Assembly: GCA_036897095.1 (NCBI GenBank) | Contig: JAYMSP010000043.1 | Span: forward strand, 1 to 64,000 | Length of the DNA stretch: 64,000 nucleotides | Origin: Plantago elongata | Lineage: Eukaryota; Streptophyta; Magnoliopsida; Lamiales; Plantaginaceae | Direction: 5' to 3' | Part shown: in pieces, positions 38,562 through 49,703 of the stretch | Numbering within the stretch: position 1 is the first letter of the stretch | Layout of the letters: each line of letters begins with the position of its first letter | Notes under the pieces: model-generated | What the model was told of the DNA's origin: nothing | Seen by the model: only the letters and a program-made list of their open reading frames with translations | Database searches by the model: none | Translations under genes and position numbers: made by a program

Positions 38562-39680
38562 CAGGACCGGACATGACCCTATACGGCCTGTTCAACCGCA
38601 TAGGGCCTCCAAAAAGTTTAGGGCGCAACCCAACTAGTGCTCTCAATAGGTAGGGTAAAGACTCTACTCTTACCCATTTAACTGTAAAGAGTCCAGGTCC
38701 ATACCCTACCCTTTTAATTTTAAACTCTATCCGAACCCGGACCCTTATGCTCTCAATCGATAAAGGTCTAGACCCGACCCTTATCCGGGACCCTACTAGC
38801 CCCGTTAATTAACAGGGTCCGGGTAGGATCCGGGTCCATACCAAGACCCTTATTAGACCTGAACCTCGAAATTGGACTTGGACCGAAATTTAAGATCGGG
38901 TTGGGTCTAGACACGTTTGAACCCCCTTTTATTTTTTTTTTACTTCTTCAAAATTACATAAAACGCATTATAAAAATATGAACTGCATAATATATAATTG
39001 CTATGATTTAAATAAAATAAAAATGTTATTTATTTGTAATTCGAAGATGAAGTTGAAAATTATTTATTTTAAAAGTTTATATAGAAGTACACTAACCCTA
39101 CTTTTATACCATATCCAAATCAATTATAATATCTATATTAAATCAAATATAATTTCAATTGAAAAAAGTAAAACAAAAAAAATTGAATCCAACCGGGTCG
39201 AGATTCTACCCGACTCTAAATTTCAGGTCCGGATCCAGGTCTGAAGCTTCGGGTCCAAGTAACCCGGACCTTATATATTAAAGGGTCCATGGTAGGGTCA
39301 TTGAGACCACTAGGCCCAACTTTCTATAGTATACAATATATTTATAAAAAAACAAAACAAATTAAGTATCATGATTTGTAGTGTTGAAGTGGTGAGGTAT
39401 GTTCAGTTTTATTAATTAGATCCAGGTTCAAGGCTCATAAACTACATTTTGAAAAATAATTTTACTATCGTTTCTTCCTTTTAGGCTTCTCTATTTTTTT
39501 TCATATTCATTCTTATCTTACATATTAGTTTCGTAGAATTTCTAAAAATTTAAATATTATGTATAAACAAAATTCAACTTTTTTTTATTTTATATGAGTT
39601 TTATTTTATGTGTATTATTACTTGGGGCCCATTATACAAATTTTGCATGTGGCCTTGATATTTAACGGTATGGCCCTGAC
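38562..39680. mobile_element. Non-autonomous CAGGRCC-ended element with GGGTCCGGGT-rich interior
   Basis: The left end (caggaccggacatgaccc) and the reverse complement of the right end (cagggccataccgtta) share CAGGRCC and later GGCCT and GGGCC words. This is the end style of plant hAT-type elements. Inside, 38640-39310 is packed with GGGTCCGGGT, GGGTC and GACCC words in both orientations, probably a nested second element. There is no coding capacity. Confidence 0.45.
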
Positions 39681-40291
39681 ACCATTGAAATGTGGATCTT
39701 ACGTTCGATGGGCTATTACCGGTTATGATAACAATTGTGGGTGAAATTAGTTGAGTTTTTATGTAGAGAAACAAAATTGGGGTGTTTGATCACAAATTTA
39801 AATAGATTTTTTATAATTACTTCTAAAAAAACTCAGACTCAAATTGAGTTGGAATTAAAGAGTCAGTTGCACAACCAAATATGGTGATGAGTAGCCAACC
39901 TTAAAAGACTGTGTGGGCTCTAGCTTAATAAAGAAAAAGAAAGAAACAAAATTTTGTACATCATCCATGGAGTATTTAAGTATATCTTTGGATAGTATTT
40001 GTTAAAAGTGTGAGATAATAAATTAAAAAGATACCAGTCTACCAAATTTGTTCATTCTGTTGGTCGGTTGGCAAAGGATTGTTCCAGAACCACACATTAG
40101 ATTAGACGACTACATTTAAAAATGCAGAAGAATCAAGACTAAAATAGAATCCAATATTAGGTGAAGTAATGGAAACTACATAGCAATACCCCTAAATGAA
40201 TAACCATAATTTTGTTCTGAATTAACAACACTCATACAACACCAGAACTTACAAGGAAGCTTGTAATGGAATTGATTAAAATGGACCAAAA
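39681..40291. other. Downstream flank of the BTB gene
   Basis: This is 3' flank, with the 3' UTR read on the minus strand covering the part next to 40291. No gene or named repeat was seen. Confidence 0.4.
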
Positions 40292-41638
40292 CTATGGGGA
40301 ACCAGTTCCAGGTGCAATTGACTGTCTATATAGTAAATAAGCCCTGAAGCTGCTACTCGCATCAACGGTTGGACTATCAACTCGGCCCAGGCCTCCGACT
40401 AATCTTCTCTTAGCAGACTTTGTTCTAAAACACCATATCTCGAAGGCCTCACTAAGATCAGGAAACGTTACCTGCTCTGAACTCATCCAATCTGAAAGAA
40501 TTTCAGCTTGGTCATCCGATGGAAGCCCTAAAACTAGTGAAACTATCGCTCCCTGAACGTTCTGGCACATATCCTCATCCATCTTCTGAGGAAAATCTGC
40601 ATCTTTGTTGTTCATTTCATCCAAACTAAGCTTCAGTTTTCTAATATAAGGAAGCCATAGCTTTAACAACTTTAATCGTTGAGGAGCTGGAACAATTACA
40701 TTTCCGTATCCTACTACATCAAGTACTTTCGATGTAACTTCCAGAAGCTTCAGTTTGAAGTCCCAGATTACATCCTTGAGTTTCTTGTCATCAAGAGTCT
40801 GTAAGATGTTTTCTGACGCATCTATCCACTTTGAAACAAACTCGGTCATTAAGCCCATTTTAAGCATTATATTGCACACCCATTCAAGAGCTACCAGACA
40901 CTGCATAAGTTTACTCCCTAAATCCTCACCACATTCCAAAACTGAAGATAACTCACTTTCAAATAATGAAAATGCCTTACAAAGACCACCCATAGTCTCC
41001 ATCTTTACCTCATTGTCGTTTGCAACTAAAGGTGTATCACCATCATCTCCAAGCATGTACTCGACTTGTTCTTGGGCAGATGTCCTAAGCTCATCTCCAA
41101 AAGGCAGGCAAGGACCAGTGACTGAAGTGGCAAAACGCATTGCAGATATGAAAACACATTTAGTGACACTTAGATCAGCGGCTTGTATTCTCTCTAATAC
41201 GGGCATTCCAATTGGGCCCAATCGAGAAACTATTCTCACAACCTCATCCTCTTCACTGTCTTCCCAAGGAACAGCCTCAAGGTACTGGATACAGCTTTTA
41301 ATAATTGTATCACATTTTAAAGTCTCTGCTACCTGAAGAACACCAAGGGCAGACCGCACAGAGTCCCATGAATCCAAAAGTTTGTCAGAAGGAAGATAAA
41401 GAGACTTGAGAAGTTTCACATGGTGATCGTAATTATGATCTGTGCACTGAATTTCTATACAAGGATGAGAGATTTGGTCTGAAAGTCTCTCTGCAAAATA
41501 ATTGCTGCTGCTCTTAAGAATGGTTGAATGTGAATGGAATAGTTGAGGTCTTCTGTTGCTATTTTTCAGGTGTACTACAATATCACTTGTGTACTGGTCA
41601 CCAAGTTTAATCGAGTCAGTACCACACTGCTCCTCCAT
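40292..41638 (-). CDS. BTB/POZ domain protein, At3g05675 type
   Basis: A single coding exon of 448 residues, matching the usual length of this plant family. The N-terminal BTB/POZ fold covers about residues 17-120: SDIVVHL (beta strand), then LFHSHSTILKSSSNYFAERL (the conserved F-x-x-H-K/S-x-I-L, Y/F-F core), then a cysteine-rich helical stretch. The rest (about 120-440) is the helical C-terminal region of the family, with WEDSEEDEVVRIVSRLGP and LLKLWLPYIRKLKL. BTB proteins commonly act as adaptors for CUL3 ubiquitin ligases; for this subfamily the substrate is unknown to me. The start is the first Met of the ORF, just upstream of the conserved domain. The antisense ORF at 40755-41336 is a shadow. 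Confidence 0.92.
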   Translation of the reverse strand: MEEQCGTDSIKLGDQYTSDIVVHLKNSNRRPQLFHSHSTILKSSSNYFAERLSDQISHPCIEIQCTDHNYDHHVKLLKSLYLPSDKLLDSWDSVRSALGVLQVAETLKCDTIIKSCIQYLEAVPWEDSEEDEVVRIVSRLGPIGMPVLERIQAADLSVTKCVFISAMRFATSVTGPCLPFGDELRTSAQEQVEYMLGDDGDTPLVANDNEVKMETMGGLCKAFSLFESELSSVLECGEDLGSKLMQCLVALEWVCNIMLKMGLMTEFVSKWIDASENILQTLDDKKLKDVIWDFKLKLLEVTSKVLDVVGYGNVIVPAPQRLKLLKLWLPYIRKLKLSLDEMNNKDADFPQKMDEDMCQNVQGAIVSLVLGLPSDDQAEILSDWMSSEQVTFPDLSEAFEIWCFRTKSAKRRLVGGLGRVDSPTVDASSSFRAYLLYRQSIAPGTGSP

Positions 41639-42800
41639 ACATCAATGAGGAGTCCTTGCACTTGCATGCTTCATATAGCTATATGCATGCTTGATTCAAC
41701 AACAAACTAATCACAGCCAACCAGTAATTTGAACCTGTTACACGTATAAAGAGCAACTGTCACCACCAATTCTTGATTATGAAATACATCTATTAAAACC
41801 TCAGTAGTTGACAATGAGTACAGGCACAACTAAAACAACTTGATAATGTAATGCTACATGTGATGGTATCCTGTTGAACTTGTGAAGAGGATTCTTGCAG
41901 ATGTTTGAGCATAATAAGAGAACAGCTAAAGGCAAAAGTTCAATGGCCTCCAAGTGATGGTACCTAATGCTTCTATGTGTTTACAGTAATCAGATCACAT
42001 GAAAGGGTCGTGTTCCATCCCCTAGCCTATCAAATGACCAGGCTTCTAATATCAGGTATCAAGAATACCAACTAAATTGACTACAGAAAACAATAACATA
42101 CAGTATTAATTTAAACTCGAAAAAGATGGTACTGATCGCTGCATTATTAACAAGACGAATATTTCTAGTAAATGAACCTGAATGTGGGAAATAATTTAAC
42201 GAATTGACTTGCAGAACCACCCGTTCAATTGTATCAGTAACTAATGTACAGCATAAACACATCTTATGATGAATGAAGCAGTTATCAACAGAGGAAAAAC
42301 TAGCTAGCTAAAAACCTATAGAAGTATGCCAATTACTCAATCAAATCACAATGACCAATGCCAGATAATTGCCCAATTCGCTCTCTAGTGAAAAAGAAAA
42401 CTCCTAGCCGATCGGGCGAATCATTTTACAACAATCATTACATGCCTTGCAATTGCATCATAAGAGTCTAAAAGGGCATAAACAACAAAATGCAGCTTAT
42501 TAGCATATAAAGAAACATTTCCCAAGTGTAAAGGAAACAGGAATCACATAATCTGAATGCCAGGATATGAATAGGATCACTCAACTGATAAATCAAGATA
42601 GTATCTAACCTCAAATAATTTCCCCAATTCAGTAAAACTAAGCTAACAAGAAAGTAAACCTCAATCCAAGGCAAAAAAATAGGCTTTTTATCAAGTGGGT
42701 TTCTTGTAGCAGCTTCAAATCTTACAGAAAGAAGATTGAGAAATGAAACAAGAAAGAAGAGATGAGGGTTTTGGTTTCAGATATGTATGAGCCCTGTCTG
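41639..42800 (-). promoter_or_regulatory. Probable intron-containing leader of the BTB gene
   Basis: Near 42785-42660 the minus strand has a CT-rich leader-like stretch ending in attgag before a GT (possible donor). Candidate acceptors with AG lie just upstream of the start codon (near 41690 and 41658). This part therefore looks like a leader exon plus a long 5' UTR intron. It is inference from composition and splice-like sites; no coding is visible. Confidence 0.35.
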
Positions 42801-43879
42801 AATTTGATAGGATATGAATAATCTGGGAGCACTTGAAAATTTCAAGACATAAATAAATATCCTCTAAAAGTTAAGATTGTTGTAAAGCAGTTTACTGCAA
42901 CATGTTCAACAAGTGGACGTATTTTCCAAAAATGAGCAACAAATGATATGGGTCATTTTACACCTGTCTTGATCTTGATTGGATCTTCAGCACCTAAAGC
43001 TGGTTTAGGATAGCTACTTCAAATTAATTTATGTCTGAATTTTGATTATGATTCTGACCAAACAAACATTAATTACGATTTAATGCAAATTAAGAATAGA
43101 TATTATTTCATCGAACCACTTAAATCAGAATGATCATATTATATAATTCTGGGTTCTATTAATGAACATACGAAAGTAGAGAAGGTGGATTACAGTAGAG
43201 TTTTGGCCTACATCAACTTGGCAACTTGAGGTGCCAAACTGCATTTATTTATGATAAACCTTTTTAGGGGATTATATCACTCCAAGTAGATAAGTTCAAT
43301 TGCAACATTTTATGTTTATGAAACTACTTAATATTATATTTTATATTAAGGGTAAGTTGTGATTGTAAGATATGGTTAGGGTTCCGTCGTTCTAGGGCGG
43401 ATTTATTTGAAGGTTTGTTAACAAATTTCAAGATTAATTTAATGTAGCTAGAATTTAAACATTGTGAGCTATGTCGAACTAGAAGAGAACTAAGATCGGA
43501 TTGGATTATCTTGCTTAAACCTACGGCTGTGTGATCAATTGAAATCAAGTTGGAAATTTATTAGTTTCATGTTCAAATGTACGGTTGTGTGATCAGATCG
43601 CGGAAAGGAAAACTGAGCTCGATTTGGATTCTCAGCCCAAATTACCAAGGCCCACAGTCTAGTGGGCAAGTAAATGACATTCAGTGGCCCATTAGGCTGA
43701 CAGGACCAATTCATTTTGTCCATTAAGGAGAATGTCCAAAACTTTTAATCCCCTAAAAGATGAAATTCGTAAATAACATATTTTATAGAAAAATGAGTAT
43801 TATTAACTCCAACTAAATATATTATAAAAATGATGATTTAAAAGAGTAAGTATAAGAGGGAAAAAATTTCTAATACTTG
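42801..43879. other. Intergenic DNA
   Basis: This is upstream flank of the BTB gene. No gene or nameable repeat was seen. Confidence 0.4.
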
Positions 43880-44090
43880 AAAATTAACACGTGGTAACTT
43901 TCAACTTATTAATATTGTTAAAAAAATTAAATTAATAATAATTTTACATTATAATAGAATTATCAATAGTATAATTTTTAATAAGATTAAACCGTATGAA
44001 ATATTACAAAGAAAAAAAAATTTATGATGAAAGGTAAAATAGGAAAAATAAAAGTTGGTCTGCTAACTACCCTGATCATTTTCCCTTTTA
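43880..44090 (-). repeat. Dispersed AT-rich repeat, inverted relative to 12740-12980
   Basis: The right part (agttggtctgctaactaccc, about 44053-44072) is the reverse complement of the start of the 12.7-kb copy. The centre and left parts follow in order, ending near tggtaactttcaacttatt at about 43895. Confidence 0.65.
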
Positions 44091-44379
44091 TAATAGTAAT
44101 AGATGTAGGAAGATTCAGTTTTCATAATAAATAAACGGTCCAAAACATTAGGAACCGGTCTACAGTTTTAATATAACCTAAAACAATATTCTCTCACAAA
44201 AATCATACCACTCAATAATATTTCTCTTTAAAAAAAGCCCTACTGAGATAAACACCCATTTCTATATATACAAATTATCACCGGAAAAGTTGTTTTGTGT
44301 GTGCAAATGTGATGAGAATGACCAATGAGCAATGAATCTGGAATTGGACTATTGGAGGGCATATTCTTCACGATTAATT

Positions 44380-45640
44380 GTGGGGTGCAAATTTTTATGA
44401 TTTGATTTTTTACAAAAGTTCTGTTATAATTTTAATAAGTATATATGTTGTGATTTTAAACATTAATGTTACTGTTTTTAGCGTATACTATATATTCGTG
44501 ATTTATTATAGTTTTAAGTGGCATGATTCTAGTTTTAAGATACAAAATTATGGTTTTAGTTAATAATATTACTATATTTAGCTTATGTTGAAAATGTTTT
44601 TTTTAAACGATTAAAGGGTGACTCGAACCCCCGACCTATTGATTGGAGTTGAAGCGTTTTACCAACGGTGTTGCGCTTAATTGTCCTTATGTTGAACATG
44701 TTAATATTTTTAGCGCATATATTATTGTTATAAGACATATTGTTGTTATTTTAAGCAATAACATTAGTGTTTTAACTTTTGAGAAATATTTATGATTTGA
44801 GTTTTTGTAAATGTTTGTCATATTTGCAAGATGCAGTGTTCTGATTTTATTATTGTTTTTAGCTTGTATTGCATATTTTTATTTTGTTATAATTTTTAGA
44901 TGCACTATTATGATTTTAAGCATTAATGTTACAGTTTTTAACTTGTGTTACATGTTCCTTCTTTGATTTTAAGTACTAAAATGTGATAGTTTGGACGAAA
45001 GTTATTATGATTTTAACACTGGCAATTATTGTTTTAAACAGATGATGATGATGATGATGGAATCTAGTTTGATGATATAGCTTTCAGAGGTGTTGTTGCA
45101 GTATTGAAGCAACATATAAAAGCTACAAACGCCAGGAAGTCGGCGTTCACCAAGAAGTTTAATCGGAAAAAAAGTCTTTTTTAACAACTCAATTTGCACT
45201 TGTGTATAGAAATCTCTAAATAAACGTTTATTGTAATTTATTTTTTATGAGAATTGTTGCTTTAAAACCTCTGGAATGACTGAATATTTCCAGTAGTTTT
45301 AAGGTTGATTGTTAATGTTTTAATGGTATCTCTAAAACTTTTATAATTATTTATTGATGATTTAATGATATTATATTGTAACATAAAACTATAAAAGAAC
45401 ATATTAAAACGATCATGTAGCTCCTTAAAACCATCATATCATTTCTTAAAAATTTATTAGATGAGATTAAAATTTTACTTGAAATAATAACAATGCATTA
45501 AAAACCATCACATTATTTCTAAAAATATTAACAAAATACATTAAAACATCAAATAAAATTTTCGATGCTAATTACAACTTAAAACAATGGCATAATCTAT
45601 TAAAATCATAACGAACAATTGTGTCTCAGTAATTTTATAA
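44380..45640. repeat. Degenerate GATTTTAA / TTAAAACCATCA word-array element
   Basis: On the left (44400-45035) the phrases gattttaa-gcattaatgtta and gtttttagc recur. On the right (45250-45600) the mirrored phrases ttaaaaccatca and taaaaacatta-like words recur. The repeats thus lie in opposite orientation on the two sides of a coding-like patch at about 45040-45185 that begins with (GAT)n. A SINE is inserted in the left half at 44597-44685. The mirrored layout suggests a non-autonomous DNA element; its ends are not resolved. Confidence 0.45.
44597..44685 (-). mobile_element. tRNA-derived SINE
   Basis: The minus strand reads ccgttggtaaaacgcttcaa (A-box region), then aataggtcgggggttcgagt (B-box region), then caccctttaatcgttt and an A-run. 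This is the best-preserved copy, with 24610-24690. It lies within the word array, so it inserted later than the array formed. Confidence 0.65.
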
Positions 45641-46091
45641 GAAATTTGGCCGCTCAGACTGTTAATACTAAAAAATTGAAAAAAAATTTAAAAAATCTTA
45701 AATTTTCTATATTTTAGGAAAATCTTACATTTTTAACAATTTAACGATTAAAATAAAGAAGTGAAGTGCCACATATAGTAAAATATGGGTGGGACAATTC
45801 CCTCCAAAATTAAATAATTTATGATTCATCACTATTAAATATTGTATTTGAATTCAAACTACCGAAGTAGGTAAGTACTTTGAGCACCACTTTGGCGTTC
45901 AAATTCCTTAATTAATAGGAGAATTAGTTCTACTACTTTTATTATTATTAGATTTCTTGAAATTTTACGTTTAATTTTCATATCCGTGTAATATTTAATC
46001 TTCTTCTTATTAAATAGGTAAGTACATAGTTTTGCATTTTTCAATAAGCTCCGAATTTGTTCTTTTGTAACAAATATTACTTCAACATGCT
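45641..46091. other. Intergenic DNA without recognised content
   Basis: AT-rich. No gene was seen. Confidence 0.4.
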
Positions 46092-46180
46092 CTTTTTTTA
46101 TTTAAACGTTTAAAGAATGACGCGAACCTTCGACTTATTAATTAGAGGTGAATCCCCGTATCAAATTATTTTGAAATGCT
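46092..46180 (-). mobile_element. tRNA-derived SINE, degenerate copy
   Basis: The minus strand has a B-box-like gaaggttcgcgtcattcttt followed by aaacgtttaaataaa and an A-run. The A-box region is eroded. Confidence 0.5.
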
Positions 46181-46975
46181 TGATGCAGTCAAAGCCTGAA
46201 TTTAATTTGTTCTTTATGTATTATACGGTATAGTTAATTGCTAGGAGCAAGTCTATTAGAGACTGTCTCAATTTGTGAATTGCTAGTGTGTGTGTGTGTC
46301 TCTTATCGATACGACGAGACATAGCTTTGTTACACTTAGAATTTAGTCTAAACCGCCTCAATCCCACAGAGCTATATATTAAGTTTAAATCACTTACGTA
46401 GTTTAGGAAAATCTAATCACATTTTAAATAAATTGATAAATCCAAGGTTATATATACGTCTCATTCTTCATTTACGGTATCATGTTTGATTTATTATTTG
46501 TGGTTCCTGCCAAATCATTGGCTTCCATGACACCTTTATTCCTTCAACTCTTCATAACCATACGCATTACATAGTTTAGTATAGTTTCGAACAGGAACTT
46601 CTAACGTTCTTCGGTAAAATCAATTGTTTGTGGATACCGAGGTTCGGAATGCTGATCATGATGTATTATTGGGTTTCACATATCATACATGATGAACGGA
46701 TTTAGGTGCTTAACGAACGGGTTCAAATAGGAGACTTAAGGCTTTAAAGCTGCTGTCTGGAAAACTAGTGCGACAAGTAAGTATTGATTTACTTGTTTAC
46801 ATAATCGCGTTATATAATCATCGAATCAAGATCAATATGCAATAAAATTTTCGAATTTCACTCTGCTAACTTGGAGTATATCTTTGCATATTTATCAATG
46901 TGAAGGGGTTCAAAGATTATGGGGTAGAATATTTGACTGATGATGAGACTTTAATTGGGAAATACTGTGCCCTAT
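46181..46975. other. Intergenic DNA without recognised content
   Basis: It contains a short (GT)n at 46290-46300 and a stretch (agtctattagagactgtctc, near 46250) resembling gagacggtct near 243. No gene was seen. Confidence 0.4.
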
Positions 46976-47835
46976 CTATAAATGTAATACAACACTATGA
47001 ATCAAAATCATAAAAATCCTAATACTACTTGAATCAAAATAGCTTAAACTAGTACGTACATGTTTGAAACTAACTGTTATGTTTGTGAAACTAACTTTTA
47101 TACTTCTGAAAATAGTTTGACTTGGTGTGAAACTAGGGAAACCAACATTTATGCTCCTGAAACTAGCATGAATTGCTTTGAAACTAGTGAAACTAATATG
47201 TATGTCCATGAAACTAATGATTTATGAAGTTAATATTCCTGAAACTAATACAAACATATTTGAATATTTGTGAAACTAACTTTTTATACAATAAAATTAA
47301 CTTTTGAAACTAGTAAATATAAAACTAACAAAGATGAGCATGAAACTAAACAAAATTTACCTGCAACTTATATTCTATACAAAATCCAATAGAAAAAGCT
47401 CTAACTCGAGTAACGCCGCGTTGCCTAGGTCTTTCCTCTTCTCCACATCGAAAAATCGTATCAGAACAAGTTTTTTTTTTTAAATCCATGTCGAAAACGA
47501 GAAGAAAAGGGAGAAAATATCAAAGAGAGATGAGGAAAAAAGCTTGTTGTAGGAAGAAGCGAGTAGAAATTGACAGAAAAATAAAAAGAAGAGAGAAACA
47601 AGCATAGTATATTGGTGCTGGAGAAAAAAACGTGTTGAATTTGGAAGAAAAAATGAGGGCACAATAGAAAAATAAGAAAGGAATTAGGGCGCAAAAAAAA
47701 ATAGAACAAATTTATTTGTAATAATTTTAGCAAGTAGACTTTATTTGTAATTACATCACATAAAATGGTCTTTTTTTTACTTACTTTCATATTTTTCGGA
47801 CAGAAATTAATAAACCTTGTCCTCCTAAAATCTCG
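46976..47835 (-). mobile_element. Word-array element with GAAACTAA repeats, related to the 0.2-3.6 kb element
   Basis: From about 47064 to 47350 the word GAAACTA occurs about 11 times at irregular spacing. Beyond it (47400-47690) lies a purine-rich stretch that reads, on the minus strand, like a CT-rich leader. The right edge (about 47690-47800), in reverse complement, aligns with the left end of the element at 245: both share gaccat, then taat plus aaatttg, then ttctattttt and gcg. It is probably a second, more decayed member of the same MULE-like family. Confidence 0.4.
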
Positions 47836-49106
47836 CGAGCCCATTTCCCAGCTTCAAGTCATTCACTGGTGTTTGATAGCTGTTTGTTGTTTGTACTTCA
47901 AAGACACCTTCAATTAATGTTTGTTCTTCATTTTTATTGTATTCTAGAAAGTTTAATTTTATTTAAAAGGGTAAGTTCATCGTCGCTAGAAAAGCGTAAA
48001 TTAATAAAAGTGTTACCGACTGTTTGGTATACCACTAACAATCACTATTCATCAACTTACGAGAGATTGAACGAAGTATTTGTCTTGTTACTTAACTAAA
48101 ATTTTCGCTTGTGCTAATGAAGCTAGCAAGCAAAAAAGGCAATGGGACTTTTGGGCCGGATTGAAAATTTTCTGTTCACTTTAAGGCACTCACTTTAATC
48201 GGTCATTGTATTTTATGGGAATCAAAAAGAAAGACAACGCAAAAGCTGAAACGAGAAAGATGGAATATAATGAAGTTGACTTAGGTCTCAATGGTGATGA
48301 TGAAGAGTCTGTGCTTGACGAGACATAATTATCAACATTGGGTACCAAAGTGCCAACCATCGAATGAAAGTATGATCGATATCGATCGATAAATCAAGCT
48401 CATGAGCACGATATGGCGGATGCTAAATTTGCATGCTAGTACTACCAACTTTGCCTCTGCATTTACAAAGTTATAACTAGTGGGTTCATCTTTTCCCAGG
48501 CCACCTAATGGTACATGTGGAATCCAAAGTCATCCATCCTACTCATTCGGAATTCCTTGTCTTTAATTTGGCCGAGCCAAATGGCAACAATCAAGAACGC
48601 GACAATTCACAAGGTACGCGTAGGTATGAGGTACACTTACGATTTACTTAGAGAGGTCCGAGACACACCTTGCCTAAAGAGGTCTGAGGCAAGCTAGTCC
48701 GGGAATGCCTACACTAGTTCCGAATTGTTAATTTGCAAAAGGAGTACGCGGTATTGTGGCATAATAGCAAGAAGTTGATGACTGAAACAAGAATACTATA
48801 AATTTCAAAGTGAAAAGGCATGTATCAGATCAGAAAGGTAGGATGAGTTATGGAGGTATATACTCCATTTTTATGATCATTGCTTCATTGGACAAAAGCA
48901 AAGTGATCACTATTGATGCACCCAAATTGGTGAACAACAACAAATCAGTAACTGGATTTCATTTGGATGATCAATTGCAAGTTAATAAGAATTGAGAAAG
49001 CAGAAACTTAGTATTGATTAGCAGAGAGTTAGAGTGGTTAAGTCAAGATTGTCAGACCAGATATGGAGATTACAATGTTTAATTTGGGGACCCAAATTTA
49101 TTTGCT
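47836..49106. other. Unresolved intergenic DNA
   Basis: Composition is more balanced than in neighbouring gaps, and short ORFs occur at 48515-48697 and 48810-48995. I recognise no domain in them. They may be decayed coding sequence of unknown origin. Confidence 0.3.
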
Positions 49107-49703
49107 GCTTAGGACCATCTCCAACGTTAAAATTCCTGATTTGCAATTCACTTTACAACTTTACATAATTCACTACTTCAACAGTGAAGATTAAAATCTA
49201 TTTTATTTTAATATATCTTTTAAACTTAATTATTCATTTCATTTTCTTTTCTCATTTTCTACACATATTATTTTTTAATTGATTTTAATTGTTGTTAATT
49301 TTTTATAACAAAATTACACCAATATCTTTTCATTAAAAATAAATATTATATGATCTATAAGTACATTACTCCATGTACTAGTCGTGTGAGAATCTAATGG
49401 AATTAGACAAGGAAATTATATGTCTTTAATATGTTAGAAGTAATGTATAATTTATTTTATATTATTATTTATATAATTTATTATGTTTCTAGTAATGAAA
49501 TAATAAAAAAGAATTAAATAAACAACCAAAAGAATACATTATTAAATAAAGAAAAAGAAAAAGAAAAGAATAAGAAAAAAAAGTATTGATTTGGGGCTTT
49601 GGGACTCATTCCAGAGTCCCACGGGTACAACTCACATTGAGACTCTACTGAAATTTCAACACGAGTTTCATCAGAGTTGCAACTCTAACGGAGATGGTTG
49701 TTT
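49107..49703. mobile_element. Non-autonomous element with GGACCATCTCC ends, copy 3
   Basis: The left end taggaccatctccaacg and the right end acggagatggttg are inverted repeats. The internal phrases (aattcactacttcaacagtg, then ttattttaatatatctttta, then tcatcagagttgcaactct) match the copy at 6098-6768 in order. There is no coding capacity. It is the cleanest member of the family in the window. Confidence 0.6.

Noticed and set aside
40755-41336. 193-codon plus-strand ORF
   Set aside because: It is antisense to the BTB coding exon and mirrors its codon structure.
47461-47844. 127-codon minus-strand ORF rich in Phe and Ser
   Set aside because: It arises from the purine-rich plus strand of a transposon-like leader region; the composition explains the frame.
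47836-49106. Possible small protein gene
   Set aside because: Short ORFs at 48515-48697 and 48810-48995 have no domain, no coherent splice pattern and no supporting homology that I recognise.
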